Under the pieces are notes generated by a model. That model did not search any database. It had not been told where the DNA came from and worked only from the letters and a program-made list of their open reading frames with translations. This document shows, in pieces, positions 24,522 to 36,192 of a DNA stretch of 64,000 nt (positions are counted from its first letter, which is position 1; every line of letters begins with the position of its first letter). Both the position numbers and the translations under genes were made by a program. Source of the DNA: Macrotrachela quadricornifera (taxonomy: Eukaryota > Rotifera > Eurotatoria > Philodinida > Philodinidae); assembly GCA_022393335.1 (NCBI GenBank), contig JAJEKB010020966.1, forward strand, positions 648,608-712,607, given 5' to 3'.

Positions 24522-26744
24522 ACGCAAGAATGGAAGGAAGGATATGATGTTACATATTTCTTCATATAAACAATAAGAAAAGAATTTAGTTAAAATACTT
24601 AGTCAAATAGAAAATAGAAAATATCATACTAATAATACAAAATTCTTATATTTTATCTTTTTTTTTGTGAAACACGATCTAAAAGAGAGCGTTGAAGTGT
24701 TTAGGATTAGAAATGTGAACCCCTCCCACAGACGTGACAGACACGTTAAAATAGCAGTGGACAACTGTACCCAGTCGTTGGGAAAATTGTCCCGGTTTAT
24801 GGAGAAATGCTTCACCCCACAAAAAATCATACATATTAAAGAGTAATGGAAAGAAAAAAAAAATATATATACGTATGTAGATATAATCTATTGTATGATA
24901 TTTCGCATAATACTCAAGTTTCGAGTGAAATGATTTTTTTTCGAAAGAGAAACTGTTGTACCATGTAGCTTTATCCATAAAGTAACTCATATCATATAAT
25001 AAATATGATGCTACCATTATTTTCTAACAATAGTTTCATGTTTAAAATGGAGTAAACAAATTTTTCTTTTTTGTTAGTTTTCAGCTGCACAATAGACAAG
25101 GACATTAATATTGTATCTACATTCGAATGATAAGACATGATTAACTCTTCATTCCATTAGCGTACTTAAACATTCATAACAGAAACAAAATGTATCCTAC
25201 AAAATATCCCTTATAAACAATCATCTACAAATCTACTAAAACCAAACGCTCGACCTCCTTTACAAAAAAATTCAGTTTATTCACGGACAATTCTCGAAAC
25301 AATGTCACTTGATATTTAATACATTTCCACAGAGAAAAGTCGATTTCTGCTGAATATTATCCTAACCAAAAGAATTCTCAATTTCTGCTCAATCTATTTT
25401 ATTTCCATTTTTTCGTATAATTGGAGATCTAGCTAAACAATTTCTCCTTAAAATATCATCGTTTCTGTTAGGAGAATCCATTTCTAACTAAAACTCCCTC
25501 AACATGAAAGAAAATAGAATGAAAAATTTTCGATTTCCTTCTATTTTACGCCTATTTCACGTTATAAGAAGAGGTATGGATAAACAATTTCTGCTTAGAA
25601 AACGTCTCAATTTTTTGTTCAAAAAAGAGATTCTGCATAACTTTTTGATGTTAAAACATTTCTCCTAAAAGTGGAACATTTCTCTTTGTAGTAGGGAAAT
25701 GATCCAGTTCGCTTGTGACCGACAGGCAAAAGAACTATCAAAGCACTTATTTACTAAATACTTTGATAGAAAGGTACAAATTCGATTGAATTCTATTCAT
25801 CGTATCATCTCAGAAAAAATCTTTGTACATTTAAAATATAACATAGCAGATGTCTGACTCTCTCTATGTATATTAAATTTATTATAGAAAAGGACAAGGT
25901 CTTCAGGTACTCTGCAGTAAATTTATTATTAGAGTCAAAACATAGTAAGAATGATGATGAAAGTATGTCTCATATGTAACATGGGAATCATTTTAAATTC
26001 AAATCATGATATGGTTCACTATGGATACATGCTTCTCGAACATAAATTGTGGTCCTTCGATCAGCATCTACACAATATAACATGTTTAATTTAGAGTTTA
26101 CCTTCAAATTCACTTCTTTTTAAGTCATTACTTTTATTATTATCTTGTATATTACGATAAAGTTTTTAATACCTATCCTTTTTTTTGCAATTCATACTCA
26201 CTATAGAAGTATATCGTACCTCCAAAAAACGATATATGGTACTAGTTCCATTTATTTACAGTATAACAAGTTTCATCGTGTTTCACATTTTTAATCCTAC
26301 AGGAATTGTGCTGAAAGCTTTTTCAACTAAGTTTATTTTCTATTATCTTATTTACAATGAAGTTTTTTGAAAATATTCTCTGATTGAGGTTTTGCATTTT
26401 ACTGCTTCCATCAATGTAACTGATGACCAGTCTTGCATTGTGATAGTCTGGCATCATTAGCATAGTCATTGATCAATGCAATTTCATTCATTAAGTGAAA
26501 GATAGTGACACAATGTCATTTTTTAATGATTTTGAAAGGAGACAACAAATGACACGACTATTCATACTCTTTTTATTAATGACGAGATAATTAAAACTGT
26601 AGAGATGAGTTATTTTGTTTGTTATGTCGGACGGAACTTTCTCTCTCCTATTCACAAAACAACAAAGAGTGACGAAACGAAAAAGAATACTGTAATAATT
26701 TGTACATTTACTGTACATGTCCAAAGAAGAGAGGTTCAGCTGTA
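24522..26744. other. Non-coding stretch
   Basis: AT-rich sequence without a supported gene. Phrases based on 'atttctgctcaat/ttctgcttag' recur loosely between 25330 and 25690. No clear element boundaries were found. Confidence 0.45.
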
Positions 26745-26828
26745 CAGTATGCCGTAAAAACTAGTGCCCACTTTGAGGAATGAGTAATATCCTTGTCATA
26801 AAGGTGTCCATTTATAGAGGCTTTACTG
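26745..26828. mobile_element. Tiny TA-flanked MITE (pogo/Tc1-like ends)
   Basis: An 84-bp unit begins CAGTA and ends TACTG and is flanked by TA on both sides. Read from the right, the end is CAGTAAAGCCTCTATAAA, a phrase seen in TA-inserting pogo/Tc1-type elements. The inverted match between the ends is short. Confidence 0.4.
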
Positions 26829-29800
26829 TATTGTGTAAATTGAAAACAAACATGATTTTCTAATAAAAATCTTCACGCTTTTTCTATGTTATTATGGGTG
26901 CAAGTTCTAACTTTTTTTATAGTCCAAATGATCACTGTAAAAAGTTCTACAAATCCTGAAAGTTTGACATGATTTGAAGGAATGCATTGTAATGATTGTA
27001 AAACTCCCACGGACTCACCCATACATATTTGTTTTTTCTTATATTAGACAAAAAATGAAAAGGAAAGACTAAACTGTAGTGTAACGTGATGAAAAAAACA
27101 TGTATAAAAGACATTCATTGATACTCAACTTATCACCATGTGTATGCAATAGCACGGTTCGTTGATTTACTTACATAAATATTATTTAGAAAAAATCAAG
27201 TAACTTTATCGAATATAAAGATACAAAGTAGCTTGCTTCATATATAAACAAAAAACAACTTCAATAAATTTCAGCATTAATTTACATTGTAAGTATATCT
27301 ATATAGTTATCCGCATATCCATTTGTCTACGTAACGCGATATTTCAGACATAAGTATTTGCTTCCGAATTTGAAATAGAACTTTATGGCACGTTGTAGAA
27401 TAAACTTAAGACTATAAGAAAATGTATTTTATTATTCGAAAAATTGTTTCTGTGAGTTCATAAAATGTATACATTAAGCATTAATTTCAATATTGTACAA
27501 TGCAATATATTCTGTCCGATTTTGAAATTATCCTTACACCTTAATGTCAAGCTCCCAAATCCTCTATAAAATGTTCTAAAGAGTTTGACTATTTAGATTA
27601 TGGAAAAAAAATACATGGCTTCCGATTGAATTTTATTTTCCATGGATAAAACGATGTGTTTTCTTTATTTCTGAATAGGGTCAGTGAATCCGTTGGATTC
27701 ACACTATTTATAAATCTACTTTGATTTTTTAAAAGTATAATAATAAAGTGTTTCACTTTGACTAGAGTTAAAGCGTCATGTCGAGTGCAGTCCGGTTTCT
27801 GGTGCAGCGATTTTCAGTGGATTGGTTACCGATTGGTGCGAGCAAACGGCGACAGATCGTCACCGTTGCATCCCTAACCTTTTATGAATGAGGAAAGAGA
27901 ATCAGTTGCTAACTTGCGAAGTGCATAACGTGTTGAATCGATATACATAACGAGTGAAGTGAAGGTGCTGTGGCGATGAGCGGATTGACTAAAAGAGAAA
28001 GTGTATGCTCTATTAAATAAAATATATTGTTGAAATATATATGATCTTATTCATCAAATAACGATCACATCTTTGTTTTCGTTGCAGTATCCTTAGTAAC
28101 TTTTTCAAGGCTACTAAAGGATATCCACAGTAACTTTTGAAGGACTATCTATGAGTATCTTTAGTTACTCTTTCAGGACTACTCATTAGTCAGTTTGTAG
28201 AAGCTATCTAGGGCACCGTTACAAGGAAGCTCTTCGAAGTGTCACCTGATGTTTGATATGAGTTAGTCCTGTTTGGTAGGATACACTGAAAATAACATAA
28301 CTGAGGAGGATTTGTGTCCAGACACCACTCTTCTGAAGTGGTAGTTGTTTCACTGGATATTTCACCATTAGTGAAATACTTATAAAAAAAAAACAAATAA
28401 ATAAATTTTTAGATAATTAAGTAAACCCAAATAAAGAAGTATTTCTTTATGTTGAATTTCACATTACTAAACGAATTATATTGAGTTCACATAAGCAAGT
28501 GAGTAATAATATAGAAATAACCAAACTGGAAAAATATACGGCAGTGTAAAAGTATGAAACTGCAGGACCTCTATGTACATAATGTTAAATGGGTACAGGT
28601 TTGTATCGGGTTAAATGTTAAAGGCTTGATGTCCTACGTTAGAGGAAAAAGCAGCCGTGCTGTATGCATAGGTTCTTGCTAGTATAACAAATAATGTTAG
28701 AAATAAGATGTAAAGAAAAATATTAAATTCTGATTTAAAATAAAATATTTTTACTTTGTCTGAAATATTCTCATATTAGTCAAAAGTGAATGCGTTAATA
28801 TGTTTGTGACGGGCAACGAGGCCCGTGAGTCTATTGACTGAGGAAACAACACACAAACATCAGTATATATAGCTATAAAGAGAGGAAAGAATATGACCGA
28901 TATGTAATGTGGCCGAAAAGTGACCCCATGACCGGCATGAGAAACAATGACGGATGAAATCCGTCACAATATTGTCGAAAATTTTTCAATCCATTCGTTA
29001 GAACAAATACTGAAGACATTTTTGAGAAAAAGCAAAAGAAAAATTGATGAAACTTCCATGAATAGTTAGTTGGTTGAACATTTCTCTAAGTATTACTTTG
29101 TGTACTTGAATTCATTTATATTGATGAGTTTTGTGTTATTTTACAGAAAAATATTAAATATTTTATTTGAGAGAACTTCTAAATTTGGAAAAAAATTAAA
29201 ATAGTGTTTATTTCGATAAATGTTCCTCACTTTTATAATTTTCTACACTTTTACAAGCAACTATATGTTCATTTGTGCATATCAATATCTAATAAAGATT
29301 TCAGCTTGAAAAAAATGACCAAGAAAAGAAAACGAAGTTAAATATTTTTCATTCGAATGACGGACTGCACATTTTAAAACTTAAAAAAAAGTTTAAAATT
29401 AGCTCAAATCTCTCGAACTTTTGGAAAAAAGCTTGTCAGCACAGCCTCTTTGTGGCCAAATTGTGGAACTCACATACCTTCACAATAAATATACTAAAAA
29501 ATTATCAGTTCTTTCTTGTTTAATGCTAAGGAAAACATGTAATGATCTTCATCGGTCCTTTCTTTCCTCGCTCCAGTATCCAGGAGAACTTATGTAAAGA
29601 TCTTCATTTTACCTTTTCTGTTCGTCTCCTCCGTCATGAATTCCACAACACACGCCGTATTCGTTAGCTTCGATTACTAAAGTCTGTAATAGACATGAGC
29701 CTGTATAGATGGAACATCTATAAGGGAGAAACTGAAAAATTTCGACTTGAAAATTACATTCACCATTTCCTTCGGAAATATATGTGAGTTCCACAAAAAA

Positions 29801-30060
29801 GCTTAAGAATAATTGATGCGATTTCAATGAATTATATTGGATAGCATTTAAGATATCAAATAATTCAAAACATTTCTTTAGTTTCTAGAAAACTTTATGA
29901 AACTTGAATGAGTTTAAAAGAACTTCAGCATTCAATGAGACTTAAAAATTGAAGTCATTGTTGATTTCGCCATTTATTCTTGTTTTTTGACTTTCAGATA
30001 GAATATTGTTTATTGTCGTATTCATATCATTAAAGAGCAACATCAAAATAAATAATTATT
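26829..30060. other. Non-coding stretch upstream of the WWE-ART gene
   Basis: No supported gene. 27770-27990 is clearly less AT-rich than its surroundings. 28090-28190 carries loose repeats of 'agtaactttt..aggactact'. 28801-28860 and 28948-28966 are predicted structured hairpins. The final part should hold the promoter of the gene starting at 30061. Confidence 0.45.
28801..28860. other. Predicted three-way-junction structure
   Basis: By eye, three stems nest in 60 nt: an outer stem TGTTTGTG (28801-28808) with CACAAACA (28852-28859), a hairpin ACGGGC/GCCCGT (28809-28814/28821-28826) and a hairpin AGTC/GACT (28828-28831/28836-28839), followed by GAGGAAAC. A perfect hairpin TGACGGAT/ATCCGTCA follows at 28948-28966. 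It recalls a small ribozyme or structured RNA, but no known family is matched. Confidence 0.35.
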
Positions 30061-31131
30061 ATGAGTTCATGTGCATCTTCAACATTAAACAATTCATTAG
30101 AACTCGTTGAGTGGGTGTGGCAATCTAATCCAAATCCATATTCGGAATCTGAGGAAGCTATATGGAGTCATTATTCCGATATAGAAAATTTAATTATTGA
30201 AGAAGCCTTTCAAGATAGACAATCAGGAGCTCAATTCGATGATTATTATATTGATTTTAAAAGTAATCGCCAAATATCGAAAACTGATGATTATAAACAA
30301 CGGCCTATTAAACGTGTAGTTCGTAAAAGAGAAGACAAAAGCCTACGAGAAGCACGTTTTATGGATCTTCCTGTTAGTTCGGGACGTTCATATGGTGGTG
30401 AATATGGTTGGGTGTCACCATTTGTGATTGAAGTTCGACGAGACATGGGTCTTGAACTAAATGAATTACCTTCGACAAAACCAAATATGATTCCCATGCT
30501 AGTCGAAAAAGCTGCTCGTGGTATTATTGAAGAAGGAAAAGACATTGGAAAAGAACGAGAAGCAGAAAAATTAGCTGAAATGCTTAGAGAAAAGAAGAAC
30601 GCGGGAATTGAGGAAGTATGGAAGCGCTGTATTTATCTTTATTCCTTAGAAAGCTTCTTATATAAAACTTTGAATGCAGCGATGAGACTGGTAGGAGATC
30701 AAGACCAGGGAAGGGTATGGCGAAGTAAAGTTCGTACGTTGGGTCCATTTTGTTTATTACTCTGGGATGATTCATTTAATACGAAACTTAAAACCGAAAA
30801 GACACTTTATCGAGGAGCTAAGCTGACTGAAGAACAGATCGATAAATATAAAGAAATGAGCAAAGACAAAAATGCATACGGGTCATTTCAAGCATACACG
30901 TCTACTAGTCGAAATCGTGAAAAAGCAGAAGGTGTTGGAAATACTTTATTCATTATGGAAGTATTAATTGCTTTTATTGCCGATATTAGTGAAATATCTG
31001 AATATTCTAATGAGGAAGAAGAACTTGTTACACCAGGTGTTTGTTTCCGTGTTAAAAGTGTTGAATTCGATGATGAGAAGGGCAAACATTTGATTCATTT
31101 GCAATTAAGACAACGATTTTCTGGTAAGTGA
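30061..31131 (+). CDS. WWE-domain ADP-ribosyltransferase
   Basis: Single open frame of 356 aa with an ATG start. Residues about 15-92 look like a WWE domain (VEWVWQSN, then WSHYS, YYIDFKS and a basic end), a module that binds ADP-ribose units. Residues about 140-356 form an arginine-type ADP-ribosyltransferase domain with the R-S-E triad: Arg251 in LYRG, Ser281-Thr-Ser in YTSTSR, and the E-x-E at 319-321 before LVTPGVCFRV. The predicted reaction is transfer of ADP-ribose from NAD+ to a protein (or water). There is no signal peptide, so it is likely intracellular. The stop lies inside GGTAAGTGAG, a good splice donor, so the true C-terminus may continue in a downstream exon. Substrate is unknown. 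Confidence 0.85.
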   Translation: MSSCASSTLNNSLELVEWVWQSNPNPYSESEEAIWSHYSDIENLIIEEAFQDRQSGAQFDDYYIDFKSNRQISKTDDYKQRPIKRVVRKREDKSLREARFMDLPVSSGRSYGGEYGWVSPFVIEVRRDMGLELNELPSTKPNMIPMLVEKAARGIIEEGKDIGKEREAEKLAEMLREKKNAGIEEVWKRCIYLYSLESFLYKTLNAAMRLVGDQDQGRVWRSKVRTLGPFCLLLWDDSFNTKLKTEKTLYRGAKLTEEQIDKYKEMSKDKNAYGSFQAYTSTSRNREKAEGVGNTLFIMEVLIAFIADISEISEYSNEEEELVTPGVCFRVKSVEFDDEKGKHLIHLQLRQRFSGK

Positions 31132-32031
31132 GAAAAATCTTTTATCATAATTTTAGTAGTTTGATACGTCGCATTAAGATTAGAGTAATTTACAAAATTA
31201 TAATTTCATCATATAAATAGGTTGACGTTCAATATACTGCTATAATTAATGAATAATAGATTAATCATTGATACAACATTTCCTGTACTAATATTAGTTG
31301 ATCTATCATTGGATTGGTTGATACATGTGTGAGCAACGTTAAAAATATTTGTAGAGAACTTATCGAGTCATCTATAAAGAACCACCCTGCAAATAATTTC
31401 TAAATATCGCTACCAATTGTTAATGGTTTCATTTACATTCTTTTGAAAAGACAGTCCATAAAATTTTCTTCAAAAATTTCATAATAGAATTTTTTAAAAA
31501 GCATAACTAGAAAACTATTACTGTTCAGAAGCATTATACTCTAATACGGTTTACTATCAAGCTTTTATTTACGATTTTTCATTTTTGCACTGTTGTTTGA
31601 TCATAGACCGAAAAATCCAAACGTCCTATTTTCTTGCCCATGCAAAGCTCTTTCAATTGAGCATGAACTTTCTTTAACATACCATGTGCCTATTCAAGTA
31701 AAACATTTTGTTAGATCTCGCTTATTCAAGTTTCAGAGATTATTCATAAAGATTCGCAAAAACTTTTATTTTATTAAGTCAAATCTTCAATTAATACAAT
31801 TTCAGTTTTATTACTATTTTGAAGAATTTTTTATCTATAATTTAGGATGGAAGGAAGTTTTGTAAAGGTTTTCTCTGCGATGAACGTTGCAATTAAGGTG
31901 TTTAATGAACAGATACAATCTGTCATTCAAAAAGATTTGCTACTGACACGCTATAAACTTATCTGGAGATCCTACTTTTGAACTCTATAAAAAATAATAT
32001 ACTTAAAGACACAGGGAACTTTCTTTGGAAC
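31132..32031. other. Non-coding stretch
   Basis: No supported gene, although a further exon of the WWE-ART gene cannot be excluded. It ends with the 8-bp target duplication (32024-32031) of the hAT MITE. Confidence 0.45.
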
Positions 32032-32188
32032 CAGTGACGCACCCAGGGGGGGGATTGGGGGGATCGATCCCCCTCCAAAAGTCTAAAATACCTGGAGGGG
32101 GGTACAGCCTAATTCGTTTTGCTAGACGAAAAATGCTTTTTGTCCTATTACGATCCCCCCCCAAAAAAAATTTCTGGTTGCGTCACTG
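32032..32188. mobile_element. hAT-type MITE with 8-bp target duplication
   Basis: A 157-bp element starts CAGTGACGCACCC and ends GGTTGCGTCACTG, with G-run/C-run subterminal inverted repeats (GGGGGGATTGGGGGG / CCCCCCCC). Exact 8-bp direct repeats TTTGGAAC flank it (32024-32031 and 32189-32196), the hallmark of hAT insertion. There is no transposase, so it would need one from elsewhere. Confidence 0.88.
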
Positions 32189-32769
32189 TTTGGAACAGTC
32201 TGAAATATGTTTACTCAAATGATTAGAAATAATCAATTTCGTCAAAAATGTCATTTTGAGAGCGAGATATTTTGGATTATAGTGCTAGTATTTTAAAATT
32301 TTGTAGAAAATTTTACAGACTATCATTTGGAAAAAATACAAGTGAAACCATTAGTGACTGAGAGAGATATTAAAAAATTTACAGATATCATTTTCTAGAT
32401 AAGTCTTGCTCGAATCGTTTTATATTTTAATAGATAGCCCACGAAGAGTATTACACCACAACATAATTTCATATTTCCTTTGTTTACATTTAGAAGAAAT
32501 ATTAAACAAAGATCTCTTTTTCTTGGACATAGCAAAATTATTTCTAATCGAAATTTCAACATTTTTTTTACTTTTTCGTCTGAAAAATGTTGGAGTTCAT
32601 CAATTGTATTTTTGATAGTTAATGACGAGTAATGTCAAATATCATAGTTCAATATTTTATACGTTCAACTTTATAATCAATAAAAGACAAACTTCTGTTT
32701 TTCATCGATTTTACTCAGTTTTCTACGATCTCAATATCAATATTCGAGGATTTTCTGTTTTTCATTATG

Positions 32770-33570
32770 ACGTTTTGCTATCAACCATAAATTGTCCACC
32801 GGATCAACATCCGGGCTATTGGAAGACCACTTCAATAGCTGTGATATATTTTTATTAATAAACTATTCACAAATATTATTAGTATGTCTGAGATCATTGT
32901 TCTGGTGTAGATACCAATGTCGATGAAATTGTCCTTAAAAAAGAAATAAGCAGCAACGATATATTATTTCCTTTTACTACTTACATTTAGCAGCAGGAAG
33001 GAGATAATTTTTAAGTATATGATATAGTATGGATCATTAAGACTGCATCAAAATGTATGGCAACTCTATACATCTTTCATACTTATTGCACTTCAAACAT
33101 GAACTTTTTGACGATTTCTGGGTATAAGTTTTAATTCATTATTAGGATTTTTTGTCCAACGACGAACAGTATTTTGGAAAACTTGAAATGAAGATTCATC
33201 AGTAAATATTGTATGTGTAAAATTATCGTCTTTATGATCTTTAGCATACTGAATACGTCGTTTTTTTATTAGCTGTTAACATATAAATAGTATGTGGTAA
33301 AACATTTCTATGATCATATTCGTGAAGGTGACGACTTATCGTTGATGTAGATACTGATTTTTGGTACTTTTTCGATAAATCTTCTTGTATTTCTTTAAGG
33401 ATGATTTCATTATTATGTTGAACAAATTGAGCAATAGCATTTTTTTCTATTCCACCAAGCAGACGTGGTCGACCATTTCCATCTAGATGTTTAAGTAGAT
33501 TTGTTTGTTCTATTTTATTGATATTGTAGTAAATAGTCCTCAGTAGGATATTTGTTTTCCGGTGAATAAA
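32770..33570 (-). pseudogene. Tc1-like (IS630/Tc1/mariner) transposase relic
   Basis: Reading the minus strand from about 33570 down gives a helix-turn-helix part (IEQTNLLKHLDGNGRPR), a linker with SVSTSTISRHLHEY, then after a frameshift near 33263 FTHTIFTDESSFQVF, which carries the first catalytic Asp (33175-33240). Later come an in-frame stop in the expected V-W-G motif and, near 32785-32830, WSSNSPDVDPVDNLW, matching the conserved SPDLNPIE-x-W block with the last catalytic residue changed to Asp, which fits Tc1/mariner relatives. Several stops and at least one frameshift show it is dead. No terminal inverted repeats were found. Confidence 0.75.
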
Positions 33571-34919
33571 ATGCGTGGATGGTTTGCCTTTGTTCGAATA
33601 ATATGATAATTTTTTGAGTTACAAGACGATGTCATAATTGGATGTACACATATCAGAAAGGAAAGAAATCACGCTTTTATATGCTCAATGTATAGTATAT
33701 CTGTCGATGACTCATCGGTATAAAAATAAGCTGTCTAATTGCTTCTAACGACTAGAAAAACGTTCAAAAGAAATATTGAATTTTGTGCATGTTTTTTGGC
33801 AAGCACCTACATCTCCATTTTCTCCAGATTAGAGGTCTAAGGAGGACTAGGGAATCTGATAGAGACTAGAAGGGCTTGGAAAACTAGGGGTCTATGAAGA
33901 CAAGGGTGAGGAGCTAAGGACCTGGAAGATCTAAGGAGACTACACAGTCTTAGATGAACTTGAAGAACTGAGAGGCATCTTAGATTTCTCAGTTGTCTTA
34001 GCTCTCTAGTCCGTCTCAGTCATTCTAGCCTTTCTAATCCTTTAGACTGTAACCATTTCGATCCTCTTTCATGATGATGATGGCGTAATAACCAGAAAGA
34101 ATGACATTCATCACATTATTTTAATATAGCAGAATCCAGTCCCCCATCGTATAATGAGAAATACATTGCTTTTGTTAGATTCTCCCAACTCCTGTAGTTT
34201 GGAAAGAGATGGCGTGAAGTTTTTGAAAAATTACTTTGGAGTAAGAAAAAGTAGGATAGACTTCAGGTGCCGCGAAACGGGCTATTTTTCCTGGAGCTCG
34301 TAACCCAGTTGTGTTTTGAGAAAGTGAGCGCGTCTTTTTTTCAAAATTCAGTTTGAAATGTAAAAGACCATAGACTCATTTCATTATAGTACAGTGTATA
34401 ATCTGTATTCCAATAATCTCAATAAAACTATCAAGAGAAAACTCATGAGCATCGCATAGTCAGGAAACTCTGATAACTGCGAATTAGAGCATTATTAAGC
34501 CGAATATGTCTAACGATAAGCAGCCGAGAACAAAAAGCCTGCCTGAATTGTTATCCGACAAATGCGTGTATGAACCACACATATCAAACATATATAACTG
34601 CAAAAGCTCTTAATACTCTCGTACTCTTACTTGACTGGACGAAAGCTAGACTTAGAAAATATCTGACTGATTGAAATCTAAGTCTGAAAAAACAATGTGA
34701 GTCAGTAACGACTTGTATATTTTATATGACCAACTCTTTCTTCATCTCAAGACATTGATCTATAGTTTTTCTCTCCTGTTTTATATAAAGCGAGCATATA
34801 TACGTGCGCAGTCATCACAAATGAAGATTACTGATTCACCGTGTGGTTCTCCTTTCAGTAGCGGTGAATATATATAGATCTACACTGATTATTAGTTTTT
34901 TTTGGATATCTTTTTTATA
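33571..34919. other. Non-coding stretch
   Basis: No supported gene. 33830-34050 is a purine-rich then pyrimidine-rich tract of 'gacttgga/agtctcag'-like phrases that are partly mutually inverted. The rest is unremarkable. Confidence 0.4.
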
Positions 34920-35340
34920 GTTCAAGATTTTTCTCTTCAGAATCTGATTGCAGGATAGTCACAGCGAAAAAACATTCCATCTACTGGAATTTGTCTACAC
35001 AGAATCTCACTGAATCACAGTCAGATAGACAGAAAAGTCTGATAGCTAGAGTTAGTCTTTTTAAAATCCTGTTGAATAACGGCTGGACAGTGAATAGATC
35101 CAATTGGGCGAAAGTCTCCAGGAGAAATCAACCGATTCGCTGAAAATCGGTTCGTTAAAATCTGATTGATCAATAGCCAGATCGAGGAAACATCTGTTTA
35201 GACGAACCTCGGTTTCTCAAGATCTGGTTGGACGATATCCAGCTTAGAAAACATCCTATTTGGCTGAACTTCGACTGCTTAAAATATCATCGGACGACGG
35301 CTTAACTGGGAGGACAAATCATTGGTCATTAGATAGGCTT
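34920..35340. repeat. Degenerate minisatellite, about 62-bp period
   Basis: Units start near AATCTGATTG-A (34939, 35158) or close variants (34999, 35070, 35220, 35282). Each contains a cagctcgaggaaacatctgt-like middle and a final 'tttctcaa/tgcttaa'. About six units are visible with much divergence. Confidence 0.5.
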
Positions 35341-35565
35341 CAGAAAGCATATAGCAGAGGTTTATTATAAAGATCTCTACATATTTTTGTTTCTTTCTGT
35401 TTACTTTCGATCTATAAGAACGAACGTAGATAACTCATCAGATTAAGTTCCTCGCTTCAGTAAAGGAAATAAACAAAAACATGGCATCGATCGATTGTTG
35501 GAGAACGAGAAGATTTATTTAGTAAAAAACAAAATATAGTTGAATGTATCGTTTTTATAGTAGAG

Positions 35566-36192
35566 GTGTGTGCGTTGTAACGAACAGATATTGAACATAT
35601 TCGAATTAAATGAAAGCTTTTACTACTAAACCAACACGTTTAAAATGTTACGTGTGCACAGCATGCTTAAAATAAATTACTTGAGTCTCAAAGTATGTGA
35701 AATTTAGGTATAAGAATGAATCAATAGAGAGCTTTTTTACTATTATAAGGACAAAATATAGTGTTGATCAGACCGCTTATAGAGTTTGTAAGGACCCTCT
35801 TTCATATAGCTCGAACAAGACCATGTTTTATCCTTATAATAATAGAGTGAATTTTTCTATAATTCTTAGTAAAGATGCTTTCTATCAAATACTAAACAAT
35901 TTCACTCTATTATCATAACGATAAAACATGGTCTTGTTCGAGATATATGAAGGTCAATCCCTACAACTCTATAAACGATCCGAACAACACTATATTTTGC
36001 CCTTTTAATAGTGTAAAAATCCTCTATTGATTCATTTTTTGTGTCTAAATTTCACGTATCTCGACACTTAAGTAATTTACTTTAGGCATGCTACGGATAT
36101 GTAATATTTTAAATTTAGTAGTTCGGTGGTAAGAGCTTTGATTTGGACCTAATATATATTCAATGTCCGTTCATTACACCATACACATATCC
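35566..36192. mobile_element. Long fold-back element with tRNA-like A box
   Basis: Arms of roughly 250 bp (about 35566-35865 and 35895-36192) are inverted copies. The best-matched blocks include GAACAAGACCATGTTTTATC, CAAAATATAGTGTTG and GAATCAATAGAG. The spacer is only a few tens of bases. In the right arm TAGTTCGGTGGTAAGAGC (36118-36135) looks like the A box of a tRNA, and a weak B-box-like GTTCATTAC follows about 35 nt later. No protein is encoded. Perhaps a MITE carrying tRNA-derived sequence. Confidence 0.65.

Noticed and set aside
28801..28860. Hammerhead ribozyme
   Set aside because: GAAAC and a three-stem layout are present, but only one base lies between the first and second hairpins where CUGANGA should be.
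30291..31085. Minus-strand frames within the WWE-ART gene
   Set aside because: They are antisense shadows of the well-supported plus-strand gene.
36118..36170. A functional tRNA gene
   Set aside because: Only the A box is convincing; no acceptor stem, anticodon stem or good B box can be folded.
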